Below, piece by piece: positions 35,071-46,727 of a stretch of 64,000 bases of DNA. Numbering within the stretch: the stretch's first letter is position 1; the number at the start of each line of letters is the position of its first letter. The position numbers and the translations under genes were made by a program. The notes under the pieces are model-generated. The model made no database searches, had not been told where the DNA came from, and saw only the letters and a program-made list of their open reading frames with translations. Origin of the DNA: Clitoria ternatea (taxonomy: Eukaryota; Streptophyta; Magnoliopsida; Fabales; Fabaceae); contig CM075675.1 of the NCBI GenBank assembly GCA_037962975.1, forward strand, positions 33,606,501-33,670,500, written 5' to 3'.

Positions 35071-35770
35071 GGTAGTGGTAAAAGAAAATTAAAGAAATAT
35101 GAGTTTAAGGATGAAAGAGGTTACCTAAGAAAAGAAGTTAACGACGAGGAAGCCTTCGCAAAAAACGACAGCAACAGGGTCTTCAGAATTTTTGCAGAGT
35201 TTCACTAGCTTGAAGGCAACAGTGAATTTCGAAACCCGCTAAGTTACCCTTTTATAGGTAACGAAGAAGTGCAACAATCGTCCAAGGATCATGTCATATA
35301 CCGTAAGATGTAATTTTTCAAACTTAAACGACCTCGTCGTTTCATGGTCAAAGGCGCAAAATGATGACGTTTCGCAAGAGGTTTCAAGTAAAATGGGCCC
35401 GGAAATCCAAAGTCCAGGCCCAAGCTGACCCTAGCAACGGTTACATTTCTGGAACAATGATGGCTCACGTGCTAAAAGGCATTTATGGTCTAATCATTTA
35501 GACGCATTAAATGCGCCCCAGCAACCACTCGAATACCAAGAGTTATGATTTCCAAAAACTCTTGGGATTTCACTCATTACAAATCTTTGTCCAAATCCGC
35601 TATGAGGGCATCATGAGAGCAGTTCTTTTACTTATAAGAACCGCTGCACGAGCAAAATATCAGCATGAAACTGACGCATGTTTTAACAAGGATTTTCGAC
35701 ATGTTCTGCTGGCATCCAGACTTCTCGAAGACAGTGTAGCTTATATGAGCAACTTAACAGTCCCTCACAC

Positions 35771-35785
35771 AAACTAGGGGACAAA
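35771..35785 (+). other. Polypurine tract of the Tat element
   Basis: AAACTAGGGGACAAA directly before the 3' LTR start at 35786. AGGGGACAAA before TG fits the plus-strand primer of this lineage. Confidence 0.75.
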
Positions 35786-36585
35786 TGATCCGGTCTAGAT
35801 ACCGGCCCTTAGAATAAGACGTCATCTTAGCCATCCCAGAGGGTCAACCGGTATCACAGGTCAATGTCTGTACTGCAAGACATGATATAGGATCCCTTCT
35901 TACACCGGCCATCAGAAGTCTCATCTGAGACATCGAATCCTTCTTTCGCTCTCATCCTTCCATCGTATATAATCGTTTGCCCCAGTGTCATGATAAGATA
36001 AGTAGAGTCACTACTTATCAACGTAGATGCCCTACATAGTGGAATGTGTTTATTTCATTCACTGAAAGGAGTAAGTATGATTACATGCGTGATATACGGA
36101 AAACATGGATTATCCCCATCCCTGTGTCAGAATCGTACACTGATCATTGACCTACCCACTGTCACGCTCTGAATACTAAACCACTCTGATTGATGCTTTG
36201 CACACGGCATCAGAACTATGGGCCCACTTACGCCCAACGATTCATTTTCCACGTTAACCTATAAATAGCATATTCACCAACACATGCAAGATTACATTGT
36301 TCTTACCCTTGCTTTACTATTGCATTGCTTAAGTGTTCTCTGAGTTTCTATATACACTTTTCTGACTTGAGCGTCGGAGAATCTTCGCAGGTGACACCAC
36401 CTTTCGCCCCTAACAACGCGAAACTCTGGTGTGGAGGATCTCCAAGACAACAAGACCAGCTTCTCCCACTGAGAGGTCGGATTATAATACCGGATACCCA
36501 CTATACCGGTATATAAATACTCAAATCATCAACTTTTGTGGCTGGTTCTCACACCGAATTCTATACCCCGGTTCAGACCAGTTTA
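35786..36585 (+). repeat. 3' LTR of the Tat element
   Basis: 800 bp, matching 17230-18028 with about 5% differences by eye. It ends GACCAGTTTA, where the final CA has become TA. The flanking ATATT completes the target duplication. Confidence 0.9.
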
Positions 36586-36590
36586 ATATT

Positions 36591-37234
36591 ATTTATAACA
36601 TGTAGATCTTACAGCAAGCAATGTATCTGGAATAGTGAAAAGGGATGTAATTTTTAATTTTATATTATTTATATAATATAATTGTAATATAACATTATAT
36701 AAACAATATAAATTTATTCTATTTTTAATCTTGTGTCTTGAGCAATGTTTCAAAGGTTAAACAAGTTGATAATGTATCATATAATACATATTATTTTTAC
36801 AATGTATAATATATTAGTTTATCTAATCTGTGCAATTTTACATAGGAAATTTCTTAAAAAGAGAATTATTTTCTTAAAAAACACCATTAAAATCCACCAT
36901 CTTGATTTCTAAACAATACCAATATAATTTCTATGTAATTACAAAGAAAATTAAACATTTTTAGTTGTTATATAAATTAGTACTATATTATGAGTTATCT
37001 AATATGTGCAATCTTGAACAAGATAAGAAATTAAAATTTAAAAGTAGAACTATTTATAATTGTAATAAAATGCATATATATTTTTAAAATTATGATAAAA
37101 TTGGTATGTTATGTTTACTAGTTTAATAGTTATTATTTATAGTTATTTATTATGATGTTAATCTAACTATTTTTTGTTATTATTTAAATGTAATATGGTG
37201 TTATTTTATGTATCTTAGTCATTTAGTCATAAGG
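36591..37234. other. AT-rich spacer
   Basis: No gene or repeat boundary seen. It lies between the Tat element and the next solo LTR. Confidence 0.4.
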
Positions 37235-37239
37235 CCATG

Positions 37240-39845
37240 TGATAAGTGTTTTAAAACGCTCTTTTTCACTGTTTAATTTATTTAAAATAAAAGGTTTACT
37301 GTATCATATTTTCCCAAATTTCATGGTTTCTGTTTTCTTTTCACTGTTTTTGTTCAAGTGTTGTATTTTATGTGAATTAATTTAAATGGAACGTTAAAAG
37401 TTATATTTTTCAGAAGTGGAAAATTAATTTTGGGTTAGTGCTAAACTAATTCTTTCAAGAACTTAAATCATAATTCCATTTCTATAAAAATAAATATTTT
37501 TTGGATATTCCATTTAAATCAATTAAAGTGTTTGTTTCTTTAAATGCAAGATAAATTTAATCCACTTCCTCTTGTAGCTTTCACGTTATTTGTTTCTAAA
37601 TGGACAAGCATATGAATGTGAAATTGGACAAGGAATTAACGTGAAATGCAAAGCTTGAAATGGTCTCCCTTTCACTCTCTCATTCACGTTGAAGGCTATT
37701 TTAGAAGGGGTCCATGTGCTCATTTTTTTTTATTCAATCTTGTCCATTGGCCATAGGCACCACACGGTCAACAAAGAAAGCTCCCATGTGCCTAATTTTT
37801 AAAGTAACCAAGCCTTCCTTTCTCAAATAATCCACACGGTCAAGGCACTAGAAAGGGACAAAAATTGATGCATCATTCATCCATCCATTACTTACATGCA
37901 TGCATCATAAAAATCCTTCCATTTCCTATAAGTCTCCAACGTGAATTGCTGATGGAGATAGGACAAAAAGGCAAATGCTTTCTTTTTTTTCTTGACTTCA
38001 CTCACGAACAGTACTTGACAAGGCTCCATATTCAATTATTCTTATGAAAGGAAATGCATTCACAAGACCACATTCAACATGCAATGAAAGCTGAATGGTG
38101 AAATGTGTAGTTTGAAAAAGCTTTTATCTTTCATTTAATATTATAACATGGACTGGTCCCTTGCACATATTTTACATATTTTATAAATCAAAAGGCATTG
38201 GTGCAGCCCATGATGTTCCAACGTAAAAGCTAGCTGGTACAGCACGTGAATGAAACAACAATTGACAAGAAAATTGGACAAAATCAACGTGAAGTGCTGA
38301 AGGAAAATTGAGAAGAATTCGTGGCTGTTGAGAATATAATTAATGGGTTGCTAAAACATTATTCTGACAACAAACAGCAAGCAACCAAAGAGAAAGGCAA
38401 GGCAAGTTTCAATATTTTAATGTGCCATTTGCTAATTCATTCATCATTCTCACGGCTAGCTAAACCTTGTCCCGCATGACCACTTTGCTTGATTTGTTTA
38501 AGTTTCTTTGACCATTTCTTCACACCACTCACGGCCACCAAGAAAAGGCAAAGCAAATGCTTCAATTGTTTAATGATTCTTTGACCAATTCATTCTTCAC
38601 TCACGGCTTGGCTTTCAAAGGAAACAAAATATTTGCAATTTGCATGAATATTATATGTTGATGGACACACCACTCACGGTAAGGAACAATGCAATTCCAC
38701 TTCTATTTTGTCCATTTTGTGTACCGAAAATGAGAAAGGATGCTGGCCATTGAGTTTTGCCATGCAAAAATGCCATGATTCAAGGAAAAGAAAAGGAGAA
38801 TTTCAGCTATAAAATGGGCTGGAAGAATCACAAATGGAACATCACATTTTCACAAGAACACAATTCAGCAAGAAAACCATGTGGGTACAGTAGCTTAAGG
38901 AAGAGAATTTTATTTTTCAGTTTTTACTTTATTGGAAAATTTGAGAGGACAGTGAAATTGAGTGGTTAAATTTGTATACGGTGGAAGGATCTTAAGCTAC
39001 AGTGGTGAATTTATTGGGCTTTTGGAGAAACCCGTAAGTCTTTATTTTTACCATGAGTTGTATGTTTTATTTCCTTTTCATTATATATATGAATTTGTAC
39101 CATTTCATGAGTAACTAAATTAATTATCTTGGGATTTTAGGGGTGTGACAATATTTTGTATTAATGTTATTTTGACTTTGATTTAAATAAATTTCTGTTT
39201 TCCATTTAGTTCAAATTATGCTCAATGCTCTTAGTGATTCCTAACAAGAACCTAAGTGATAAAACTGTATACTTTTGGGTATATTAGTAAGTTGGGTAAT
39301 TAATAAAATCGAAAGATTTATTGTTATTGGAAAGCTTTTGAACTAAGCCTAAGATTTTGAAATACTTTTTGTGACTGCGGTAAAACCGTGAAAGTAGTCA
39401 AAAATCTTTTGGGGAACAAATAAAGGATTTTCACAAAAGGATAATGGGCCTTTCTTAAGGATTGAACGTGGTTCTCCATACGTTAGGTACATTAATAGGA
39501 TTCCGAGAGGAACATATTAATTAGCTTAAGGAAAATCCGCCTTGGAAAACTTAATTTGATTCTTATTTATGAAAAGTTAAAATTCATTAACATAAAATAG
39601 AGTCTTGATCCCCCGAAATCCCAAGATACTCTCAACTCTGAATTTTTTAAGTATCAAGTAAATTTTGTTTCTATATTTATTCGTATTCTGTGCAACTTTA
39701 TTTTGTGTTTTATTTTACAAAAACATTAAAAGTCAATTGTGTGGATAATTAAATTTCAATATGATGGTACTTTGAACACAGTCCCTGTGGAGATGATAAT
39801 CTTTTATATAACGCGACATAACCCGTGCGCTTGCGGGACTTGTCA
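37240..39845 (+). mobile_element. Solo LTR, 2.6 kb, Ty3/gypsy type
   Basis: TSD CCATG at 37235-37239 and 39846-39850. Starts TGATAAGTGTTTTA and ends CTTGCGGGACTTGTCA. A TATA box (TATAAAA) is at 38808-38814. The last 900 bases closely match the end of the smaller solo LTR 41642-43348 (for example GGAGAAACCCGTAAGTC), but the U3 parts are unrelated apart from the first bases. No internal region is present. Confidence 0.85.
38430..38690 (+). repeat. Diverged repeats with CTCACGG in the U3 of the solo LTR
   Basis: Four copies of CTCACGG at about 38448, 38529, 38598 and 38673, spaced about 70-80 bp, each within similar context (TTCTTTGACC or TTCATTC before it). Related CACGGTCAA and AACGTGAA phrases occur from 37570 on. 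The family differs from the palindrome arrays elsewhere. Confidence 0.55.
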
Positions 39846-41641
39846 CCATGCATGTTATTTTGTACATGAATGAGCAAAATATTATTTGTATCTTCTTTTT
39901 TGTTTGATGTAACACCCTAAATTTTAAAATAAAGGATTAATTAAGAAGATAAATATTAAATAATTATATTTGGGTTATTTAATGTTCCAAAATATTAGAA
40001 ATAATTACATTAAAATTTTTGGGGACTACTCATAATTTATTGGAGCCGAACAGGCTGAATTTATGCCCGATTACAATATAGGTGTCGGACCAAGTATCTC
40101 CGATTGGGGTGATATTAGTCAGGGCTATTAAGGATATTATTGGGAATCTGAATATGTATTCGGAATAATTTTTAGATAAAGTATTGAGCCCGAACAGAGA
40201 TCCTGTTTGTGGTAAAACGATGAAATATTAGTATAAGGAATAAAAGTAAAGCCAAAAGCCTTTATTTTTCCTTAACATTTTCGTTGGCTCCTAAGACTAA
40301 ATTGGCAAACACTATTTTCTTCTTCTTCCTCATTTCTTATTCATCCATTCTCCTCTCAAAAACCCTTGGGATTGTGTACCTTCTTCTCCTTGCCATTTTC
40401 GTTACTTGGAGCTTGCTAGGAGAGCTTGGAATCTTGAAGACTCTCCCCCCCTCTTCTCATTTTTGTGTGCAACATTCCCTCTCTTGGAAAACCCACTCCC
40501 TTCTTCTCTTAAGGTAAACTCTTGCTATTTCTCAAGAGTATGAACTATGGGTTTTTGGGTTTTGATGTTGAGAAAGTGATTTAATGAGTGTGGGTTGTGT
40601 AGAGAAGCCATAAATGTGTAAACACTAAGATGGGTTATCACAAATGCAAGCTTTGAATAAAATAAATGGGGTAGAAGAATATATGAGGGGAAGGTGATGA
40701 AGAGTAATGATGCATTTATGGATGTTGTTGGATTTTAAAAAAAACCCTAACCCTAAGATTTAGGGGAAATGTGAAATATGTGTAATGAAGCATTTATTAT
40801 GTTAGATGAATGTTATTAATGAGGTGAAGTGATGTTATTGATGGTGGATGACCATTAATAAAGGTTGATGATTAATGATGGTTGTTAGGAACCATTAATG
40901 TGGGAACCCATTAATGGGTTTGACATTAAAAATGTATAATAATAAATGTAGGCACCTAACCCATGGTGGTTATGGTGGATTGAATGAAATAAATGGGACT
41001 TGAGAGTTAAGATGCTAGAAGAAACCAAGTTGATAAATATATGAACATTGAAATCTTGGTGGTTTGAATAGAAAATTGATTGTGTGATATATTGTGATGT
41101 AGGAAATAACTTCATTGACAAGACGAGACCATCGGACCGCGTTGATTACTATTTCTCTTGAGGTAGGAGGAGGTTACTATTCTAAATGCATGATTTTATC
41201 CATTTATGATGTGAAAATATGTGTATATGATTGTGCTTGATGATTGCTTGGGTGGATGATGTAATGATTTCATGATTTGGGTGCATTTAGAATGATTGAT
41301 ATTGTGTGCCATGTGTTTGGGATGATGAATATGATATTATGTTGAATATGTTGATGAAATATGTCAAGATGGTTTGAGACTATGTTTTGAATTAAAATCA
41401 ATGATGAGAAATATCCCAAATATGTATATAGGAATTGATAAATGTGATTGCCACTAACTATTGTTATGTATAAGTCCAACGACGGTTGGTAAAGATTGAG
41501 GGTATTGAGAATATTGAAATCCACTAAGTGGTAGTGGTGAATGGTTGATTGTGGAGTGGCATTAGGATGCATAGTGTGAGAATGCACTTGATTTGCATTG
41601 CATTGCATCCATGGCATATCATACGCTATCTATGTGGAATG

Positions 41642-43348
41642 TGATAAGTGTTTTATAACACAATAAATTAGATTTAGTTTGCTTAGGATTTTAATCATTA
41701 TGCATTGTATTTCCTTAATTTTTATGATTTTCGCTTTCTTTCCACTATATTTTACTTGGGTATTTTATTTTGTAGAAATTAATAAAATTAAGGAACAAGT
41801 ACAAAGATAATCCAAGGGTCAATCACAAGAGAAAAGCGACCATCAAATGATAAAGAAACAAGAAGAACAAGCCCTGAAGTTTACATGGTGAAAAAAGAGC
41901 AACAAAAGCATGAAAATTGGCTATTAGTGCGCTATCTATTAGTGCGGTTGTAATAGGAGCTGCACTAATAGGGTATGAATAAAAAAAAATTGCTCCAGGA
42001 ATCGATTCCCAAGCCCATGAATCGATTCCCCACCTAAATGAGTCAATTCATATGTGAATTTTTAGCCCAGGATGACATTTTGAACCAGATGAATCAATTC
42101 ATTGCACCCTTGAATCGATTCATGAGTGATTTATTGACCCAGAATGATGTTTTCAGGCTTCTGGATTGTAGGCAACGCACTGAACTTTGATAATGGAACA
42201 CTAAACAGCACCAAGAACTTGTTAATTGAAGAGTGCACACTCCATTACATCAATAGACAATTGTTTATGGCAATGGCTTGCTTTTGGACTCTTATAAATA
42301 GACACCAAGAGAAAGGCTTTCTTTATTCGATTCTTGATCCAATTCTCCATTCTATTCTAGAGGAAGCATTTCCCTCTGTGTTCTCTCTTTTCTTCTTTGT
42401 TTTGTTTCTTTTCTTTTCTTTTCTCTAGTTAAAATTTTCTTCTTGAGAGTTATGAGGATTGTAAAAGTGGGTGTTCCAATTTGTATACGGTGGAAAATTC
42501 TGCAAGGAAATACAGTGGTGAAATTATTGGGCTTTTTGGAGAAACCCGTAAGTCTTTATTTTTACCATGTCTTGTATGTTTTATTTTTCCATCATGTCTA
42601 TGAATTTGAATTATTTCATGAGTAACTAAATTAATTATCTTGGGATGAAGGGGGTGTGATAATATTTTGTGATAATGTTATTTTGACTTTGAATTAAATA
42701 AATTTCTGTTTCCATTTAGTTCAAATTATGCTCAAAGCTCTTAGTGATTCCTAACAAGAACCTAAGTGATAAAACTGTATACTTGCGAGTATATTAGTAA
42801 GTTTAAGTAATCAATAGAATCGAGAGATTTATTGTTACTGGAAAGTTTTTGAACTAAGCCTAAGGTTTTGAAATACTTTTTGTGACCTCGGTAAAACCAT
42901 GAAAGTAATCAAAATCTTTTGGGAATTAAAAAGGGATTTTCACAAAACGATAATGAGCCTTTTCTATGGATTAAGCAGCGCTTTCCATAAGTTAGGTACA
43001 TTAATAGGATTCTGAGAGGAATATATTAATTAACTTAAGGAAAATCCGCCTTGGAAAACTTAATTTGATTCTTATTTATGAAAAGTTAAAATTCATTAAC
43101 ATAAAATAGAGTCTTGATCTCCCGAAATCTCAAGATACTCTCAACTCTGATTTTTAAGTGTCTAGAAAATTTTGTTTATTTATTTGTATTCTGTGCAACT
43201 TTATTTTGTGTTTTATTTTACAAAAACATTAAAAACCAATTGTGTGGATAATTAAATTTCAATATACTGGTACTTTGAACGCAGTCCCTGTGGAGACGAT
43301 AATCTTTTATATCACGCGACATAACCCGTGCGCTTGCGGGCCCTGTCA
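41642..43348 (+). mobile_element. Solo LTR, 1.7 kb, inside the Tekay-type solo LTR
   Basis: TSD GAATG at 41637-41641 and 43349-43353. Starts TGATAAGTGTTTTA and ends CCCTGTCA. The palindrome region and the part just downstream (about 41998-42260) resemble the Athila-like LTR U3, while the rest matches the solo LTR at 37240-39845. TATA box (TATAAATA) at 42293-42300. Confidence 0.87.
41998..42122. repeat. Paired GAATCGATTC palindromes in the 1.7-kb solo LTR
   Basis: Five sites start at 41998, 42018, 42039, 42090 and 42111, at intervals 20, 21, 51 and 21. Bases outside GAATCGATTC vary (GGAATCGATTCC at the first). They end about 170 bp before the TATA box. Confidence 0.85.
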
Positions 43349-44665
43349 GAATGTTAGGGGTTCCACTAGGCGGGCCCAGTAGGAGGGAGACCCGGTGCAC
43401 GGGTATATTATATGTATTTTCCCTAGTGATTTTGGGAATCACAAAGTTGTCCATAGTTTGGTGATGAGGCACCCTATGTGGCGGGCCCAGTGGGCGGGCG
43501 GCTCTATGGTGAGCGAGTTACCTCGGTGTCTGACAGGACACGGCTCTCTCGATGTGTGTTCGGGAGGGGCCCGTAGCACTTATGGCAAGTAAGGCGACGA
43601 ATATAGATCCGTAAGTCACGGGGTGACTAGTGCTACAAATGGGAGAGAGCGGTGTGGTACCAATAAAAGTATGTTGTTGAGCATGCATGAATTGAGGTAT
43701 ATGTGTACACAATTTTTCTACTGCAGTAGGGGCATAGTAGCACACCTATGCTTGTCCCACATTTAGTACGGTGTTGTTTCCCATAGTTAGATCTGCATTT
43801 GATGAAAATTCCTTTGTGCATATGCATTAGCTATAAGAGCATTTGCATATAGACAGAGATATGCCTAGTTGAAAGCTTGTGGTGGTGATGGATGATTGAG
43901 AAATAAAGAGGAAAGAAATGTGGTACTAACATTATGTGTATGATGGTGTTATTGAGAACACCAATGACTTGAATATGTGTTGTGGTTATATTTCGTGAGT
44001 ATTTAATATGTTGCTATGAGTGATATAGTATATGAATGAAACTATGATGTTTCTTGTGAAATGTATCATATGTGAGCATGTATAGATAACATCATAATGT
44101 ATGACTTTGATACATTTGGATTATGTTACTCACCTCCTAGTTGCCATTTTTAAGGTTGATGTAGGTATGATATAAATCCTACTCTTTTGGAGGTCGAGCA
44201 TTGGAGAAGGTAAATATGGAAGGGCTATGGATGAGCCTTGGCCGACATATATATTCATTTTGTATAGCATATTGTGTGTATATGCTTATTTTGAAATTAA
44301 TTTGATGATAGTTGATTTTGGAGGTCATGTAGGAAAATTAGACCTTATGTGTATGGCTAATTTTCATTAATGACCTTAATAATGTATGAATGATAACTAT
44401 GATGTGGATTGGCTGTAAATTTTAATGAAAAAAATGAAGACTTATGTAAGAAATTGTGTTTTATGTAGTATATGAAGTGATAGACTTGGTTGTGATACGA
44501 TTAATGAATTGGAATGGAAATTATTGAGTAAGAATGCTTGAGACAAGTTTTAAATGCTTATTATGATGTAAATGACGTGTTGAAATTGATCAATTTTGCT
44601 TTGTATGGATTTTCATATGTTAGGTTGTGAAATTTTCATGTTTTCTGCACATGAGCTGATAATCT

Positions 44666-45128
44666 CGCTCAAGCGAGAGGGATTTTCGCTCAAGCGAGAA
44701 TCCCCTATGTCAGTTATATGGCCTCTGGCCTATTCTCGCTCAAGCGAGAGTGGTCTTCACTCAAGCGAGATGACCCTGCATCTGATGTGTGCATACTGGA
44801 TGTTTCTCGCTCGAGCAGGCTCATCTCCGCTCAAGCAAGTGTTGTGTGGAGTTGTTCTAGACGGGATTCGCTTAGGCGAATTAATCTCTCGCCTAAGCGA
44901 GATTACTTAAGATAGCAGCTACTAGATGAATTTCGCCTAGGCGGGCCTGGCCTCGCTCGAGCAAAATGAGGGCAGTGAGGTTCTGTCCCTTTTTCGCTCA
45001 GGCGAGCTTGCCTCACTCAACCGAGTGAGCGTGATTTCGATTCTGGAGCATTTTCGCTCACGCTCGCTTGCCTCGCCCAAGCGACCCCTGTGGATCTCAC
45101 TCAAGCAAGATGGGGACTCACTCAAGCG
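44666..45128. repeat. Array of paired CGCTCAAGCG palindromes (plus-strand Tekay-type LTR)
   Basis: Sixteen variants start at 44666, 44687, 44737, 44758, 44808, 44828, 44869, 44890, 44934, 44954, 44995, 45014, 45055, 45074, 45098 and 45119. Doublets are 19-21 bp apart and mostly 41 or 50 bp separates successive doublets. A TATATA sequence follows at about 45284. Confidence 0.9.
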
Positions 45129-45683
45129 AGTTCCCCTGATCCCAGTTTTCTTATTTTTGCCTCTTTGTCCCATCCTCTTGCTTGTTTTGGAGCCCTTAAA
45201 TCTTGGAAATAATATTATTATTATTATTATTAAACCTTATTTCTATTATTTAACAAATTGATGAGGCATCTTTCATCCTCTTTTATATATGTTTTAATAA
45301 CTCTTAAATTTAATTGCATCTTCCGCTTTTCCCTTGTGACGATCTTGAGTTTGATCATCCAAGGAGCACTCTGATACCTTATCATATCTTCATATATGAG
45401 ATAGGCTATTAAATGATCTGAGGTAATTACTTGGTATTATATATATAATGAGTTTCTTCTACTTATAATTATTCTTAAATCACAGAAAATTTACCCCCAT
45501 TTTCGGGGTGTTACATTTGATATACCGTATCTGACCTTGGATATGAGTAAAAACTTGTCCTATTAAGATTTAAACGTTATTTGTATTTTTTATGCAAAGG
45601 AAAACCATAGAAGAAAACAAGGATAAGGCTTTGATGGTCCACCATGTTTGTGATCATTCATAATTATTGTATTATGTTTGAGA

Positions 45684-45895
45684 TTCATTCATTCAAATAA
45701 AAATTAAAGTACATTGTATATCCACCCACAGTATCTCTCAATTGAAAAACAAGTCTTTACCTTAGTTCTAAATCAGCGAACCATTGTGTTTTCTTATTTT
45801 TTGAATCATTGATTTAAGCCTGCAATAGAGATTGTTTTTTCAATTGAGAGATATACTATAGTTACAGTATACTTTAATTTTAATATGAATGAACG
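45684..45895. repeat. Inverted repeat, possible foldback short element
   Basis: Arms at about 45684-45755 and 45828-45895 are imperfect inverse copies (TTCATTC...TATCTCTCAATTGAAAAA against its reverse). The loop is about 70 bp. No clear target duplication was found. Confidence 0.55.
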
Positions 45896-45915
45896 AGATA
45901 AATGATCATTGTGAG

Positions 45916-46508
45916 CACCTAATGCTTAAAATGATAAAAACACAAAGAAAATTTTTTCCAATTAATTGTGACCCCAAATTGGCCACTTGGAAGTCCGAAA
46001 CATTGATTAAATTGACTTAGAAGGGTTAGGCGGAAGTTAGGTGGGGTTCCCACTTGTTTAAAACAAGTTATGGAGGTTCTGGGGTGTTATGTAATTGATT
46101 ACAACAATACTATAATCAATTACCAGTATTAAAACAATAAACCATGTGTTAGGATGAATCTAGTAATCGATTACACTAATCCTAGCAATAGATTACCAGA
46201 GAGCTTCCTGCATAATTCTGCACATCTGTTCTTTGGTAATCGATTACAATACCCATGGTAATTGATTATGGTAATTGATTACCAGCTTGACAAAATGTAG
46301 AATTATGCAGTAAAATAGCTTCCAGGCTAACTTCCACATACCCTAACTCCCCTAAATGTCCTTCAAACACCACTAAAATTTGACATCACCTAAAACACAT
46401 CATTTATAACGTATGACAATCAAACACACTCAAAAATTCCAAAAATCGAATAAGTTATGCATAAAAATGCATTTTGGTCATTTTAGACCTTAAACATGCC
46501 ATATGACC
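45916..46508 (-). mobile_element. Left part of an outermost Tekay-related LTR
   Basis: The left end is uncertain; TGAGCACC at about 45916 is the best candidate because it is followed by AAAATTTTTT as in the Tekay LTR. It holds the GTAATCGATTAC array. Its continuation across the nested elements is 63034 onward, and its right end is outside the window. Confidence 0.55.
46092..46282. repeat. Array of paired GTAATCGATTAC palindromes
   Basis: Variants of TAATCGATTA start at 46092, 46113, 46164, 46186, 46238, 46259 and 46272, at intervals 21, 51, 22, 52, 21 and 13. Several have one mismatch, such as TAATTGATTA. Confidence 0.85.
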
Positions 46509-46641
46509 TGTAACATCCCAGGTATTTTAATAATTGGAAAAATAAATGGATGGGTATTTAGACTTAAAATGATGCTAATTAAGGAGTATGAAGTTAATAA
46601 TTGAGTTTAAAATGGATTTAATTAAGAAATGGTGGATTCGG

Positions 46642-46727
46642 CCTGATGCGTAACATGGTGTGGGCGTGTGGCGTCAGGTGCAGTTAGTGACCTGACGCGT
46701 AGCGCTGTTGTGAAGCGTAGCGTCAGC
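46642..46727. repeat. GCGTAGCG-centred imperfect palindromes, left part
   Basis: Centres GTA fall at 46650, 46699 and 46717 within CTGAYGCGTA or CGTAGCGTCAG context, at intervals 49 and 18. Confidence 0.5.

Larger units (their letters stand above)
17230..36585 (+). mobile_element. Tat-lineage Ty3/gypsy retrotransposon, decayed, carrying a nested element
   Basis: The target duplication ATATT is at 17225-17229 and 36586-36590. LTRs are 799 and 800 bp. The order is gag, protease, reverse transcriptase, RNase H, a second (archaeal-type) RNase H, integrase, then a long 3' region with tandem repeats and an antisense gene. The second RNase H and the antisense gene mark the Tat lineage (Tat, Ogre, Retand, Grande group). 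Length without the inner insertion is about 11.6 kb. Many stops and frameshifts mean it is not autonomous now. LTR divergence is about 5% by eye, older than the element inside it. Confidence 0.92.
39908..45515 (+). mobile_element. Solo LTR of a Tekay-type element, split by another solo LTR
   Basis: TSD TTTGA at 39903-39907 and 45516-45520. Starts TGTAACACCC and ends CGGGGTGTTACA. Without the insertion (41642-43348 plus duplication) it is about 3.9 kb, the size of the other Tekay-type LTRs, and it shares inverted blocks with 49488-53411 (such as GTTCGGGAGGGGCCCG near 43558). It lies 62 bp to the right of the preceding solo LTR. Confidence 0.85.

Noticed and set aside
35070..35160. A 5' intron upstream of the antisense gene's first ORF
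   Set aside because: GT and AG ends are visible (GTAACCTC to GTGCCTTAG), but no upstream exon can be verified, so it was not annotated.
40735..40770. Telomere-like AACCCTAACCCTAAG
   Set aside because: Only about two units, within an LTR interior; no array.
42144..42428. 94-codon frame ending in a hydrophobic stretch
   Set aside because: It spans U3, the TATA box and R of a solo LTR; the Phe-rich end is low-complexity T-rich sequence.
37240..43348. The two similar LTRs as the ends of one complete element
   Set aside because: Each has its own matching target duplication, the U3 parts differ, and the sequence between them is a Tekay-type LTR with its own duplication.
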